In this document: one piece after another, positions 17,584-26,151 of the stretch | Layout of the letters: each line of letters begins with the position of its first letter | How positions within the stretch are numbered: the stretch's first letter is position 1 | Assembly (NCBI RefSeq): GCF_024363565.1 | Contig: NZ_JAJEKE010000023.1 | Coordinates: 1 to 64,000 of the forward strand | Source of the DNA: Lutispora saccharofermentans | GTDB lineage: Bacteria > Bacillota > Clostridia > Lutisporales > Lutisporaceae | Length of the DNA stretch: 64,000 bases | Direction: 5' to 3' | Notes under the pieces: model-generated | What the model saw: the letters and a program-made list of their open reading frames with translations, nothing else | Databases searched by the model: none | Told to the model about the DNA's origin: nothing | Translations under genes and position numbers: made by a program

Positions 17584-19551
17584 TCAATTGCTAAGATTCT
17601 TCAGAGTTTCAATAATGGGGAGCAATCGGTCGGTTGCAAGACCTTCTAAATCTACGACAGGTATATCAAACAGCCAATAGTCCCCTGTCGCGTGATTTTC
17701 ACCGTCGCACCATACATTCAATCTGCCTCCGTCGCCAAAGTAAAATTGCGTTGCCAATTCAGGAGTGCCAATGCTCTCTGCAAGTTTTTTATACGCCGCC
17801 ATCCTGAATTCTTCGGTAATTTCACCGTCAACTCCCGCAACTGTCAGACCGAATCTGCCGTCAAGTGCCAGTTTTTTAAACGCATTCTTGTCCTTTATGA
17901 AATCCCACAGATTCCCTGCACCCTTATTGCCCGCAGTCAAGCTGAAAAGCTGTGTCCGTATTGAATTGACAGGGTAAGCCGCTCCCGCGGTATAGGCGGT
18001 ATTATATGTCCTTATGCTCAGCAAGTCCCCGGCTACAACTTCAAAAACAGGCATAATGTCGTATGTGGTATTGCTTTCAGCAGCAAAAGTCGGCCAGAGG
18101 CAGAAAGTTTTTAATTCCTCATTAAGTTTAGCCTGTATATTATCATCTGCTAACCCGCTCACTTCAACATAACGCGCTTGCGTGTCGTCATCGCCGTAGT
18201 TTTCAACCGCTTTGTAATCAAATGTCACATCTGCCTTGCTGATGCTGGCGCCAATATCGGTAACAGAGCCATCCTCCATAAAGCGGCACAGCGCGGCCGT
18301 ATCCTTATTGCCGGTAGTGATGACCGCAAATGTTCTGGTGGCATCCGGATAGTCAGTGTTATGGTCGATCCAGGTTCCTTCGTTCAGGTAGTATTTCCCG
18401 TCGCCCGTAAATCGGTATGTAGGCACATGGGTATGACCGAACACAACCACATCCACTTTTTCCTTCGCATTATCCAGATACTGCGCCTTTGCTTGCCTGA
18501 AAAAATACTCCCAGTCCAAGGTTCCGGAGACCGCCTGTAAAAAGCTGTTGGGAACCTTGACGTTGTTAAGCCTCTGACGCTCGTCCCATGTGCGCTGAAT
18601 ATTCTTAAACAGCACCGGCGCGGAAATCGTCCCGTCCGCCTGCTGCGCCGGATAGAAATCCAGATAGGTATACGCATCGTCAAATCCGGCTATATGCATA
18701 TCGAATATTTTCTCGTCAAGGCTCTCGTTGGGTGTCATCCGAGCGGAGATGTTTTTGAGAAGCGAGTAATAAATATAAGCGCCGTACTGGTCCGTATCGG
18801 TTTTATCCGGTACGATCGTAACGACCGGCAAATCCTTTTCAACTTTCGGCCGGCCTTCCAGCACCCACGTCGCTGCATAGCGGGCGTAAAAATAGCCTGC
18901 CGGCAGGATGGTGTCCTCATTGCCGCACAGCTCCGCGTTGGTGACCGTGTCCGGAGCGGAAAACACATCGTAACGGTGACCATGTTCGATTGCGATCTCG
19001 TTTCGGTCGCCTGTGTAATAAGTGCCGAGTCCTTCGGCATCCCTGGCCTGAACGATTTTAGGGATCGCTTCCTGCAAAACGTCGGCCTCCAGCGTCATGT
19101 CATGGTTTCCGATTACGTAGACCAGCTTTATCCCACTGTCGGCCACATTGTTCAACTCGTCGATAACGTCCTGATTGTTGGCTATCACGTCCTTGTAAAA
19201 CTGTCTTGCATCCGTGTAGCTGGGATAATAGACCGGCAAAAACCACTCGTCCAAAAAATCACCGTTGATGACCAGCTCTCGCACATCTGTTGTGCTTTGC
19301 AGGCGCCGCAAGAACTCTATAAGCAGCGGACGGTTTTTCAGTGTTTCTGTATAGCGGTCATCGATGCCGAGGTGAATATCGCTTATGACGACGATCTTGT
19401 CTCTTGTGTTGCCGGCACCCCACAAAGCTGCGGTGCCCTTCGCTGCGTCTGAAACTGACGCTCCGGTATTCGGCGAGAAGCCTGTGGTGAGCAGCACCAA
19501 AGAAATCACCATGCAGGACGCCAGCAGTAAAGAGAGCATTTTTCTTTTCAT
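17584..19551 (-). CDS. Secreted calcineurin-like metallophosphoesterase
   Basis: About 655 residues from the ATG at 19551, which is 7 bp after GGAGGA; an upstream in-frame TTG lies inside that ribosome binding site. The signal peptide (MKRKMLSLLLASCMVISLVL) predicts export. All motifs of the calcineurin-like fold are present: SDIHLG (D-x-H), NGDFLDEW (GDxxD), IGNHDM (GNHD) and VVFGHTHVP (GHxH), so a di-metal site should form. The last ~250 residues are an additional beta-rich domain of unknown role. The substrate (nucleotide, lipid or other phosphoester) cannot be told. Three LytTR-type repeats lie 84-133 bp upstream of the start, next to a LytTR regulator, pointing to regulation by that system. 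Confidence 0.88.
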   Translation of the reverse strand: MKRKMLSLLLASCMVISLVLLTTGFSPNTGASVSDAAKGTAALWGAGNTRDKIVVISDIHLGIDDRYTETLKNRPLLIEFLRRLQSTTDVRELVINGDFLDEWFLPVYYPSYTDARQFYKDVIANNQDVIDELNNVADSGIKLVYVIGNHDMTLEADVLQEAIPKIVQARDAEGLGTYYTGDRNEIAIEHGHRYDVFSAPDTVTNAELCGNEDTILPAGYFYARYAATWVLEGRPKVEKDLPVVTIVPDKTDTDQYGAYIYYSLLKNISARMTPNESLDEKIFDMHIAGFDDAYTYLDFYPAQQADGTISAPVLFKNIQRTWDERQRLNNVKVPNSFLQAVSGTLDWEYFFRQAKAQYLDNAKEKVDVVVFGHTHVPTYRFTGDGKYYLNEGTWIDHNTDYPDATRTFAVITTGNKDTAALCRFMEDGSVTDIGASISKADVTFDYKAVENYGDDDTQARYVEVSGLADDNIQAKLNEELKTFCLWPTFAAESNTTYDIMPVFEVVAGDLLSIRTYNTAYTAGAAYPVNSIRTQLFSLTAGNKGAGNLWDFIKDKNAFKKLALDGRFGLTVAGVDGEITEEFRMAAYKKLAESIGTPELATQFYFGDGGRLNVWCDGENHATGDYWLFDIPVVDLEGLATDRLLPIIETLKNLSN

Positions 19552-19634
19552 GTTCATTTCCTCCAATATTTCAATAATATTTTGTAAATTTTCGTCCTAA
19601 GAATAACCCAAAAAAAAGAAAAAATGAGCCTTTA

Positions 19635-19684
19635 CACTTAAAAAGTTCATTTTTACACTTAAAAAACCATCTATTCACTTAAAA
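19635..19684. promoter_or_regulatory. Three LytTR-type direct repeats upstream of the phosphoesterase gene
   Basis: ACACTTAAA at 19635-19643, ACACTTAAA at 19656-19664 and TCACTTAAA at 19676-19684, spaced 21 and 20 bp. LytTR-domain regulators such as AgrA bind pairs of ~9-bp direct repeats about two helical turns apart, and a LytTR regulator is encoded 1.3 kb away. The sites lie between the histidine kinase 3' end and the divergently placed promoter region of the phosphoesterase (minus strand). Confidence 0.65.
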
Positions 19685-19716
19685 TTCGCTCTTGACAAAT
19701 TGAACTCTATGTTTTC

Positions 19717-21003
19717 TCACACCAGAAGGCGTACCCGAAAAACGCCGTTTTCGATTCTATACATCAGCTCGCCGTCATACTTTTTCGCAAAAGTGATGAC
19801 GCTTTTGCTGCCGACTCCGTGGCCTTCTTTGCAGGCGACAGGATAGCCGCTTTCGTCGAGTGAGGTGCCCTCCGCGCAAGGGTTTCCCATTTCCAGCAGC
19901 AGCCGCCCCACGCTTCGGCAGGTGAAGCGGAGGTAGGGGACCTGTTCTTTCGGCAGCCTTTCGCAGGCCTGAATTGCGTTTTCCATCAGGTTTGAAACCA
20001 CCATGGAAAGCTCCAGCGCATCAACAGTCACATTGCCCGGAATATCCAGCGCGATCTCCAACCGTATACCTGCCTGCTCCGCAAGGCCCGCATAGTGGCA
20101 GACGGCGGCGTTGACGGCGGGGTTTTCGCAGTAGACCTTGCTGATTTTGTGCGCAGCTTGATTTTGACTTTGCAGCAAAGCGTAAGCCTCGCCGGTTTTT
20201 CCCTGCTCCAAAAGCTCCAGAAGCACATTGTTGAAGTGGCGGCGGTCATGGGCGGCGCGGCTGTTTTGCGCCGACACCTCCGCCATAAGCTCCAATCGCC
20301 GGGACATATTTCCTGCGGCCAGTTGCAGGTATTCTCGCTCCACCTGCATTTTCCGGTTTTCTTCCTTGACCCGAAACTCCCGCTGAAGATTTTTGAGAGA
20401 GAGAAAAATGGAGCCGTAGGCGGCAAGTCCGATAAAAATTACCAGAAGCAGCGGTACCGCCTGCTCCGTCAGGGTAACGACAATGTCGTCCGAAGACAGT
20501 ACATAGTGGTTGAACGTGATGTAAATGCCCAGTGCCACGGCGAAGTACGCCGTCCAATGCTCCACCGCCTGCCGATACAGCGGACGCACATGGCGCGATA
20601 AAATAAGCAGAAAAGTGCCGAACAGGGCTAGGCGCAGCAGCGAGTTGGCATAGGCAGGATAAGGCAAATGCCTTGAGCCGATGAAGCTGATGATAATCAC
20701 AGCGTCGCTGATGTTCTGGACGGTGAGATAGGAAAACAGCCACTGCATGAAGGTGTCTTTGAACAGAGGCCGCACCGCAAAGCAAAGCACCGCAAACAGA
20801 ACAATATCAAGCTTTGAAAGCAAGGTCAAATTTCCGCTGAGATAGCAGTAAATCGCCGTGCCCAAATCGGCGGCAAGAATGCCGAGCATGGTCAGCAGCG
20901 TTATCTTTTTAGAATATTTCGGCTGCAAAAGCGTCATCATCAGCAGGACATTGGCGGTGGTGGAGATTACCGCCCGCAATAAGTCAGGAAAAAGCCCGCT
21001 CAT
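19717..21003 (-). CDS. AgrC/VirS-like sensor histidine kinase (GHKL)
   Basis: 428 residues from the ATG at 21003 (AAGGGGG upstream); it overlaps the stop of the regulator gene at an ATGA junction. Six or so membrane helices occupy the first ~205 residues, followed by a coiled linker, the phosphoacceptor region HDRRHFNNVLLEL and a GHKL ATPase with N-box NLMENAIQACE and G-box GHGVGSKS. This is the architecture of quorum-sensing kinases that read peptides (AgrC) and of VirS. No agrD or agrB gene is visible nearby, so the ligand is unknown. The partner is the LytTR regulator encoded directly upstream. Confidence 0.88.
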   Translation of the reverse strand: MSGLFPDLLRAVISTTANVLLMMTLLQPKYSKKITLLTMLGILAADLGTAIYCYLSGNLTLLSKLDIVLFAVLCFAVRPLFKDTFMQWLFSYLTVQNISDAVIIISFIGSRHLPYPAYANSLLRLALFGTFLLILSRHVRPLYRQAVEHWTAYFAVALGIYITFNHYVLSSDDIVVTLTEQAVPLLLVIFIGLAAYGSIFLSLKNLQREFRVKEENRKMQVEREYLQLAAGNMSRRLELMAEVSAQNSRAAHDRRHFNNVLLELLEQGKTGEAYALLQSQNQAAHKISKVYCENPAVNAAVCHYAGLAEQAGIRLEIALDIPGNVTVDALELSMVVSNLMENAIQACERLPKEQVPYLRFTCRSVGRLLLEMGNPCAEGTSLDESGYPVACKEGHGVGSKSVITFAKKYDGELMYRIENGVFRVRLLV

Positions 21004-21737
21004 TTCTGTACCCCCTTTGCCATCAGGTAGTCCATATATGTATCCCGCACCGCAGGGTATTGCTTTGCTGCAATAGGGACAATCTTGCCGCCGCACAGCG
21101 TGAAGCTGTCCTTGGCAAAGCGCTCCACCCGACGCAGATTGACCACAAACGAGGTGTGACATTGAAGAAAATGCCTGTCCTTCAAAATTGGCGAGCTATA
21201 TTCCGAAAAATTCTCCCGAATAGTACGGCTGAGCACTTCCTCGCCGTTTGTCAAGCTGAAAATGACAGCGTGGCTGCGGTATTCACAGCAGACGATGTCC
21301 GACAGCTTAATTATCCGCAGACTGTCAGCGGTTTTGACGGCAAATGTCTGCTCTTCCGCAAGATCTGCTTTGGAGATGGCGAGAGTCAGCGTATCAAACA
21401 GCTGCTGCTTTTCGATGGGTTTAATGAGATAATTGATGGGGCTTGCGGCGTATGCCTGCAGGGCAAACTGCGGCTCGGTGGTGGCGTAGATAATCTGCGC
21501 CTCACGGTCAAGGCGGCGTATTTCTTTGCCTAATTCCAAGCCGCTCACCATGGGCATGACAATGTCCAGTATGTAAATGTGAAAGCTCTTTGCATCAATG
21601 GCGGTCAGCAATTTATCCGGGTGAGAAAATTCTTTCATCTCTGCTTCCAATGTATTAGTGTCAAGGTATTCTGTTATGTATTCGTTTATGATTTCCAGTT
21701 CTCTCGGCTGGTCATCGCAGATAGCAATACGCAGCAT
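21000..21737 (-). CDS. LytTR-family response regulator
   Basis: 245 residues from the ATG at 21737 (AAGGA about 10 bp upstream; a GTG three codons earlier is possible). The receiver domain has the acidic pair in ICDDQ, the phosphoacceptor Asp in YILDIVMP and the conserved Lys in IKPIEKQ. The C-terminal LytTR DNA-binding domain runs from about 135 to 240 (CEYRSHAVIF ... FLQCHTSFVVNL). It pairs with the histidine kinase downstream. The likely target is the three-repeat site before the phosphoesterase gene at 19635-19684. Confidence 0.9.
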   Translation of the reverse strand: MLRIAICDDQPRELEIINEYITEYLDTNTLEAEMKEFSHPDKLLTAIDAKSFHIYILDIVMPMVSGLELGKEIRRLDREAQIIYATTEPQFALQAYAASPINYLIKPIEKQQLFDTLTLAISKADLAEEQTFAVKTADSLRIIKLSDIVCCEYRSHAVIFSLTNGEEVLSRTIRENFSEYSSPILKDRHFLQCHTSFVVNLRRVERFAKDSFTLCGGKIVPIAAKQYPAVRDTYMDYLMAKGVQK

Positions 21738-21856
21738 GGCGGTCACTTCCTTATGGTATGTTCTTTTCGGGGGTCAATAGGCTTCTCGCACCGAGATATA
21801 TTCCTGCAAACTGCTCAACCGTTTCACCTACATGTAAATATAAAAATACAAAATAT

Positions 21857-21885
21857 ATCATATACGAATATCCGTATGGTTTCAA
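21857..21885 (-). promoter_or_regulatory. Candidate sigma-A promoter of the two-component operon
   Basis: On the minus strand TTGAAA (21880-21885), a 17-bp spacer containing the palindrome ATACGGATATTCGTAT in part, and TATGAT (21857-21862). It would give a leader of about 115 nt before the regulator start. Confidence 0.4.
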
Positions 21886-21895
21886 TAGCATACAC

Positions 21896-22068
21896 AAAAA
21901 AATTACAGATGCGGATAAGCTGTTCCGCAAAGCCTTTAGGCATATGGCGTCGGAAAGCCTGTCTGACAAGCTGGAGCAGGAAATCAGCACAGAACGGGAC
22001 AAAATGCTGAACGCCGACCGTTGGAAGAAGAAAAGCGCAGGACTTCAAAATCCTGCGGCTTTTCTTCT
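21896..22068 (+). pseudogene. High-GC coding remnant with its terminator, plus strand
   Basis: A plus-strand frame reads KITDADKLFRKAFRHMASES then LSDKLEQEISTERDKML and NADRWKKK, a charged helical C-terminus-like sequence with codon use like the island. It has no start with a ribosome binding site and is preceded by A+T-rich DNA. A terminator follows at 22033-22068: AAGC-GCAGGA pairs with TCCTGC-GCTT (one bulge), then TTTCTTCTTTTTG. I take it as the end of a gene whose 5' part has been lost. The family is not recognised. Confidence 0.35.
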
Positions 22069-22086
22069 TTTTGTTTATGTTGTTCC

Positions 22087-22635
22087 CTACTCTTGCTTTT
22101 CTTCTTTTATTATAATTTCACTGCCATCAGGTTTTGGTCTGCTCTGAGTGTTTTGTCTCCTGTCGCTTTTGAGCAATATGAGTATTCCAAGAACTATAAG
22201 GAAAGCAGGCGCTAAATATTTTCTGTTGAGAATATATATGGTATTAGTCAAGAAAATCAACCCAAGCCCGCCTAAGATTGTGATAGGAATTAGCAAGGCC
22301 TTGTCCCTGCTGCCGAATAGATACAGCTCCAGCAAGCCTATTGCTATGCCTATGAGAAATACAGGCCAGAGGTCAGCCATGATATTCCATCCAAATACTA
22401 CATTTGCATAAAAAAGCAATCCATAGGTGGCCAGTATCCCTCCGGGTACTAATATGCCTGGGTTTTTATCCATACCTGTAAAAAAGGATATATGCAGATA
22501 AACACCGGGTACTAAAAGAGCCAGCGGCCATACATAGCTCCAAGAAAAGTTAAGATAGCCAAGGTTTGAGAGTAAAAACAGCGTACCGATTATAATGAAC
22601 AGCCCGCCAATAAATATATTATGATTCTTTTTCAT
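22087..22635 (-). CDS. LiaI/LiaF-like membrane protein (DUF5668-type helices)
   Basis: 182 residues from the ATG at 22635 (GGAGG upstream at 9 bp). It is almost wholly hydrophobic, with the GGLFIIIGTLFLLSNLGYL opening and repeated WPLALLVPG / LWPVFLIGI motifs typical of the LiaI-LiaF-like transmembrane module found in envelope-stress proteins. The C-terminal ~30 residues are charged (SDRRQNTQSRPKPDG...KEEKQE) and cytoplasmic. The role is unknown beyond a likely link to cell-envelope stress. Its 3' end is duplicated at 17109-17224 on the far side of the island. Confidence 0.75.
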   Translation of the reverse strand: MKKNHNIFIGGLFIIIGTLFLLSNLGYLNFSWSYVWPLALLVPGVYLHISFFTGMDKNPGILVPGGILATYGLLFYANVVFGWNIMADLWPVFLIGIAIGLLELYLFGSRDKALLIPITILGGLGLIFLTNTIYILNRKYLAPAFLIVLGILILLKSDRRQNTQSRPKPDGSEIIIKEEKQE

Positions 22636-22781
22636 CGATAAAACCTCCATCAACTATTCGTGTCATTATATGATACGCCTTCAATGCGGAAAAGTCTGAT
22701 TGTATGGTTGAAATATTGTATAATAACAGTATATATGTGATGATACAGTGTGAGAACACATTTTAACAGGAGATGATATGT

Positions 22782-23351
22782 TTGAAAAACGTGACAAGGA
22801 AAGAAATATTGTCCTTAAGGGATTCGATAAGTATTGAAGAGGTTGCCTCAAGGAGTGAAGAGATAAAAAGCAAGCTTATTAGCACTCCTATGTATGCTGA
22901 AGCAAAAAATATATTTTCATTTTTGAGCTTTAACAAAGAAGTCCTTACTAAGCCTATTATCAATGATTGCCTTCAAAAGGGAAAGAAGGTCTATATTCCT
23001 ATATGCAATATGGAAATAAGGGAAGTAGTATTATGCAGCTTTGATGGTTGGGATAAGCTGCGCCCTAACAGGATGGGCATATTGGAGCCTGCAAAGGATT
23101 CGATCAGGATTTCTGATAGAAAGGTATTGGATCTGGCTATTGTGCCCGGTGCAGTTTTTGACAAGGCAGGCAACAGGATCGGCTACGGCGGAGGATATTA
23201 TGACAAATTCTTCTCTTCCTTGAAGAAGGACATAGTAAAGATCGCGATTTGTTATTCCTTCCAGCTTGTTGATCATATCGCACCCGATCCCCATGATGTG
23301 CCTATGGATTACATAATCACTGAAAAGGAAATTATCCGATGCCATGAGTAG
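22782..23351 (+). CDS. 5-formyltetrahydrofolate cyclo-ligase
   Basis: About 189 residues. The best start is TTG at 22782, 8 bp after AGGAG; the in-frame ATG at 22773 abuts that site and is too close. The enzyme uses ATP to convert 5-formyl-THF into 5,10-methenyl-THF. The hallmark motif GYGGGYYDKF is at about residues 131-140, with PGAVFD before it. It is divergent from the LiaI-like gene; a TATAAT box lies at 22719-22724. A metabolic tie to the folate-dependent purine pathway later in the window is possible but there is no genetic linkage. Confidence 0.92.
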   Translation: MKNVTRKEILSLRDSISIEEVASRSEEIKSKLISTPMYAEAKNIFSFLSFNKEVLTKPIINDCLQKGKKVYIPICNMEIREVVLCSFDGWDKLRPNRMGILEPAKDSIRISDRKVLDLAIVPGAVFDKAGNRIGYGGGYYDKFFSSLKKDIVKIAICYSFQLVDHIAPDPHDVPMDYIITEKEIIRCHE

Positions 23352-23497
23352 AACGGTATGTATATCTGAGCAGGTCAGGGGACGGAAACCACTGAAAGGC
23401 ACGGAATTTTTCACGAAAAAACACGGAAGGGTTTTATTATCTAGTTGCGAGAGCGAAAGTAGGTTGTTTTGTGAATAGCTTGCAAAATTTTTGTCTA

Positions 23498-23525
23498 TTG
23501 ATTAATTTTTTCGATTTGGTATAAT
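23498..23525 (+). promoter_or_regulatory. Sigma-A promoter of a small RNA
   Basis: TTGATT (23498-23503), 16-bp spacer, TATAAT (23520-23525), in a long gap with no plus-strand gene after it. Confidence 0.65.
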
Positions 23526-23531
23526 AATATT

Positions 23532-23624
23532 AAAGAGACCGCCACATGATGTGGTTGCCTCCTGTAAGTGGATTAGTTAACTACCACTCTGCAAGCTGCA
23601 ATTGCAGAGTGGCTTGCTTTTTTG
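23532..23624 (+). ncRNA. Candidate ~90-nt small RNA with intrinsic terminator
   Basis: Between a good promoter and a strong terminator (CCACTCTGCAA at 23584-23594 pairs with TTGCAGAGTGG at 23602-23612, then CTTGCTTTTTT) lies ~50 nt with a perfect hairpin CCACA-TGA-TGTGG and an AGTGG that could compete for the terminator's CCACT. There is no coding frame and no downstream plus-strand gene. It is too short for 6S RNA and lacks the SRP RNA signature. From memory the layout resembles antitoxin RNAs of Hol-Tox/TxpA-type loci, but no toxin frame is visible opposite. The remainder of 23352-23719 is plain intergenic DNA. Confidence 0.55.
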
Positions 23625-23719
23625 CTACTTTTTCACGAAGTTCTCCACAACCTAGGGCTCCAAAGGAATGCCTTGGAATCTCCTGAGCTCTGAGTTCTGA
23701 ATCCTGAGTTCTATAACCC

Positions 23720-26113
23720 TCATTCCCCGTCAAATTCCTCGACCAATCGGGCATATTTCTCTATTTTCTTCTGCACCAGGCGGTAGAGAGTTCCTTCAGG
23801 ATAATTTCCGTCTTCATCCGCTTTGCCTGCAGGTATATCCGTCAGAATCTCGATGCCTTCCTCTACGTCGGCTATGGGATAAATATGGAACAAGCCTTTT
23901 TCTATGGCTTCGATCACTTCATCATTCAGCATAAGATTATCCACATTCTGATGGGGTATAATGACCCCTTCATTGCCTTTTAAGCCTTTATGCTTGCAGC
24001 TTTGGAAAAAGCCCTCTATTTTCTCGTTAACCCCGCCGATAGGCTGAATCTTGCCTTTTTGGTTTACGGAGCCTGTGACGGCTATATATTGCTTTATAGG
24101 CACATCAGATAGGCTGGACAGCAATGCGTATAATTCCGTTGAAGAGGCGCTGTCGCCCTCCACTCCGTCATACAGCTGCTCAAAGCATATATGAGCGGAC
24201 AATGTAAGCGGGAACTCCTGGGCGAACTTTTCTCCCAGATAACCGGAAAGGATCAGTACGCCTTTATCATGTATGCTGCCGCTCATCTCCACTTCTCTCT
24301 CAATATTGGTAATACCCTTATCCCCTGCAAAGGTTGTGGCGGTGACCCTGCTGGGCTTGCCGAAGGCATAATCCCCCATATCCATCACCGATAGCCCGTT
24401 GACCTGGCCTACCATGGTATCTGCGGTGGAAATAAGTATCACTCCTGTATCAATAAGCTCCTGCAGCTTTTCTTCCACTCTGCCTGAGCGGTATCTTTTC
24501 TGCTCTATGGCCTTCTTCACATGCGCATCCCTGACGATATCAGATGCAGCTATCCTTGCCCAAGCGTCTGCTTCATATAATATCTCCACGATATCATTAA
24601 ATCTTGTGGAAAGCTTATGCTTGTGATCTGCAAGCCTTCTGCTGTAGTCTATTATATAGGCTACTGCTGTGCAATCGAAATGCATAAGATTTTTTTCCCG
24701 GCAGTGAGAGCTGATAAATCTTGAATACTTATCAATATTTTCAGGGCTTGAAACCATTTCCATGTCAAAGTCTGCTTTTATTTTAAACAGCTTTCTGAAA
24801 TCTTCGTCATAGCTGAACAGCATCTGATAAAGATAGCTGTTCCCGAGCAATATAACTTTCAAATTGAGAGGTATGGGCTCCGGCTTCAGGCCTCCTGAAA
24901 CAAGACCCGTATTTGTAAAAATATTCTCTATAGCTATGCTTTTGTTTTTTAATGCTCTTTTAAGGCCGTCCCAACTCTCAGGGCTCTTGGCGATATCAGA
25001 CATATTGATTATCAAGTACCCTCCATTGGCTGCATGGATTGAACCCGGCTTTATTTTTGTAAAATCGGTAGTAACAACCCCCATGTTGCTTTCATAATCA
25101 ATCCGGCCCAGAAGATTGTAATATTTGGGATGAGGTTCAAAGACCACAGGCGCTCCCTTAGTCTCCCTGTTATCGATTATCGGGTTTACCTTATATTTTA
25201 ATGTGAAATCCTTAGCATTGATCTTCTCCAGAATATCTATCTCTTCTTCTTTCTTCTTATCAGTTTTTCTGAAGTCTTCAATATTTTGAATCATATCCTT
25301 TTGTACAGCTTTGAGATAGCTTACTACATTCTTAAATTCTGAGTATTTTTCTATAAGCTCTCGGACAGGCTGCTCAACGGTTATAAGGGCAATCTTTCCC
25401 TCCAGCTGCTCTACCTTGTCCCTGGCGGACTTCTCCATATCCCTCACTTGCTTTAAATACTCCATAAGCTTTTTTTGTACAATATAGGATTTTTCTTCTA
25501 TTTCTTTTCTTTTAGAGACATCCAGATTTATAAAATCTCCTTCTTCCATAGGCTTACCGTCAGCCACGGGAATGGTAAGGAGCCCTTGCTCACTTCTTTT
25601 AAGCATGAAGCCCTGGTCCTGGGCATATTTATTGAAAGACTCCATTATATCTGAGCTTTCGTCTTGAAAAGCCTGCAGTATCTCACTTTTTTGCTTCTCA
25701 TATTCTTCGCCCTCAAAGGCCTTGGGTATCTTCATCCTCAACATCTTTACAAGCTTCTTCATGTCTTTTACAAAGGTATTTCCTGTACCGGAAGGCAGAT
25801 TAATAGCGATGGGGCGATCCGGATTTCTAAAATTATATACATAGCACCAATCCTCAGGAGTCTTCTCTGTTTCAGCTATTTTTTTTGCTATGGACCTTGT
25901 GTAGCTGCTCCTGCCTGTACCCGTCAAGCCTGCTACAAAGATATTATAGCCCTCTCTTTTTATGGTAAGGCCGAACTCCATGGAGGAAACTGCCCTTTCT
26001 TGGCCGATTATGCCATCCAAAGGCTCCAGTTCTTCTGTGGTTTGAAAGCCCAATTCTTCGCATCTGCATCTGTTAGTGAGCTCATCGACTTCTAATTCTC
26101 TATATCTACTCAT
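23720..26113 (-). CDS. Lon-related ATP-dependent protease (LonH/YcbZ type)
   Basis: 797 residues. The N-terminal AAA-like module has Walker A GLTGTGRSS (about 62-70) and a long helical insert (about 150-300). The C-terminal Lon-type protease domain has the nucleophile Ser in GDSASS (about 655) and the Lys in GGVNEKIEGF (about 698), giving the Ser-Lys dyad. Unlike LonA it lacks the N-terminal substrate domain, and the ATPase has the divergent GTGRS P-loop. It is a cytosolic proteolysis or regulatory ATPase of unknown substrates. It lies 38 bp downstream of the transketolase pair. Confidence 0.9.
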   Translation of the reverse strand: MSRYRELEVDELTNRCRCEELGFQTTEELEPLDGIIGQERAVSSMEFGLTIKREGYNIFVAGLTGTGRSSYTRSIAKKIAETEKTPEDWCYVYNFRNPDRPIAINLPSGTGNTFVKDMKKLVKMLRMKIPKAFEGEEYEKQKSEILQAFQDESSDIMESFNKYAQDQGFMLKRSEQGLLTIPVADGKPMEEGDFINLDVSKRKEIEEKSYIVQKKLMEYLKQVRDMEKSARDKVEQLEGKIALITVEQPVRELIEKYSEFKNVVSYLKAVQKDMIQNIEDFRKTDKKKEEEIDILEKINAKDFTLKYKVNPIIDNRETKGAPVVFEPHPKYYNLLGRIDYESNMGVVTTDFTKIKPGSIHAANGGYLIINMSDIAKSPESWDGLKRALKNKSIAIENIFTNTGLVSGGLKPEPIPLNLKVILLGNSYLYQMLFSYDEDFRKLFKIKADFDMEMVSSPENIDKYSRFISSHCREKNLMHFDCTAVAYIIDYSRRLADHKHKLSTRFNDIVEILYEADAWARIAASDIVRDAHVKKAIEQKRYRSGRVEEKLQELIDTGVILISTADTMVGQVNGLSVMDMGDYAFGKPSRVTATTFAGDKGITNIEREVEMSGSIHDKGVLILSGYLGEKFAQEFPLTLSAHICFEQLYDGVEGDSASSTELYALLSSLSDVPIKQYIAVTGSVNQKGKIQPIGGVNEKIEGFFQSCKHKGLKGNEGVIIPHQNVDNLMLNDEVIEAIEKGLFHIYPIADVEEGIEILTDIPAGKADEDGNYPEGTLYRLVQKKIEKYARLVEEFDGE

Positions 26114-26151
26114 GGAGACCCCCCTATCTAAAGCTTTTCCGTTAACAAAAT

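Larger units (their letters stand above)
17225..22075. mobile_element. Putative genomic island with direct-repeat scars
   Basis: The block between the truncated and the intact copies of the LiaI/LiaF-like 3' end has clearly higher GC (many GCGC, CGGC and GCCG words) and different codon use from its surroundings. It holds a Cys-rich small gene, a secreted phosphoesterase, a LytTR two-component pair and a plus-strand remnant. No integrase or transposase is visible inside. I infer acquisition by transfer, with insertion or recombination at the gene's 3' end. Confidence 0.6.

Noticed and set aside
20246-20785. A 179-residue alternative frame inside the histidine kinase gene, plus other long opposite-strand frames in the island (for example 18694-19452)
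   Set aside because: These are shadow frames caused by the higher GC of the island; the kinase and phosphoesterase frames carry all conserved motifs.
23352-23719. 6S RNA next to the 5-formyl-THF cyclo-ligase gene
   Set aside because: The neighbourhood recalls the proteobacterial ssrS-ygfA pair, but the transcript bounded by promoter and terminator is only about 90 nt and lacks the long central bubble structure.
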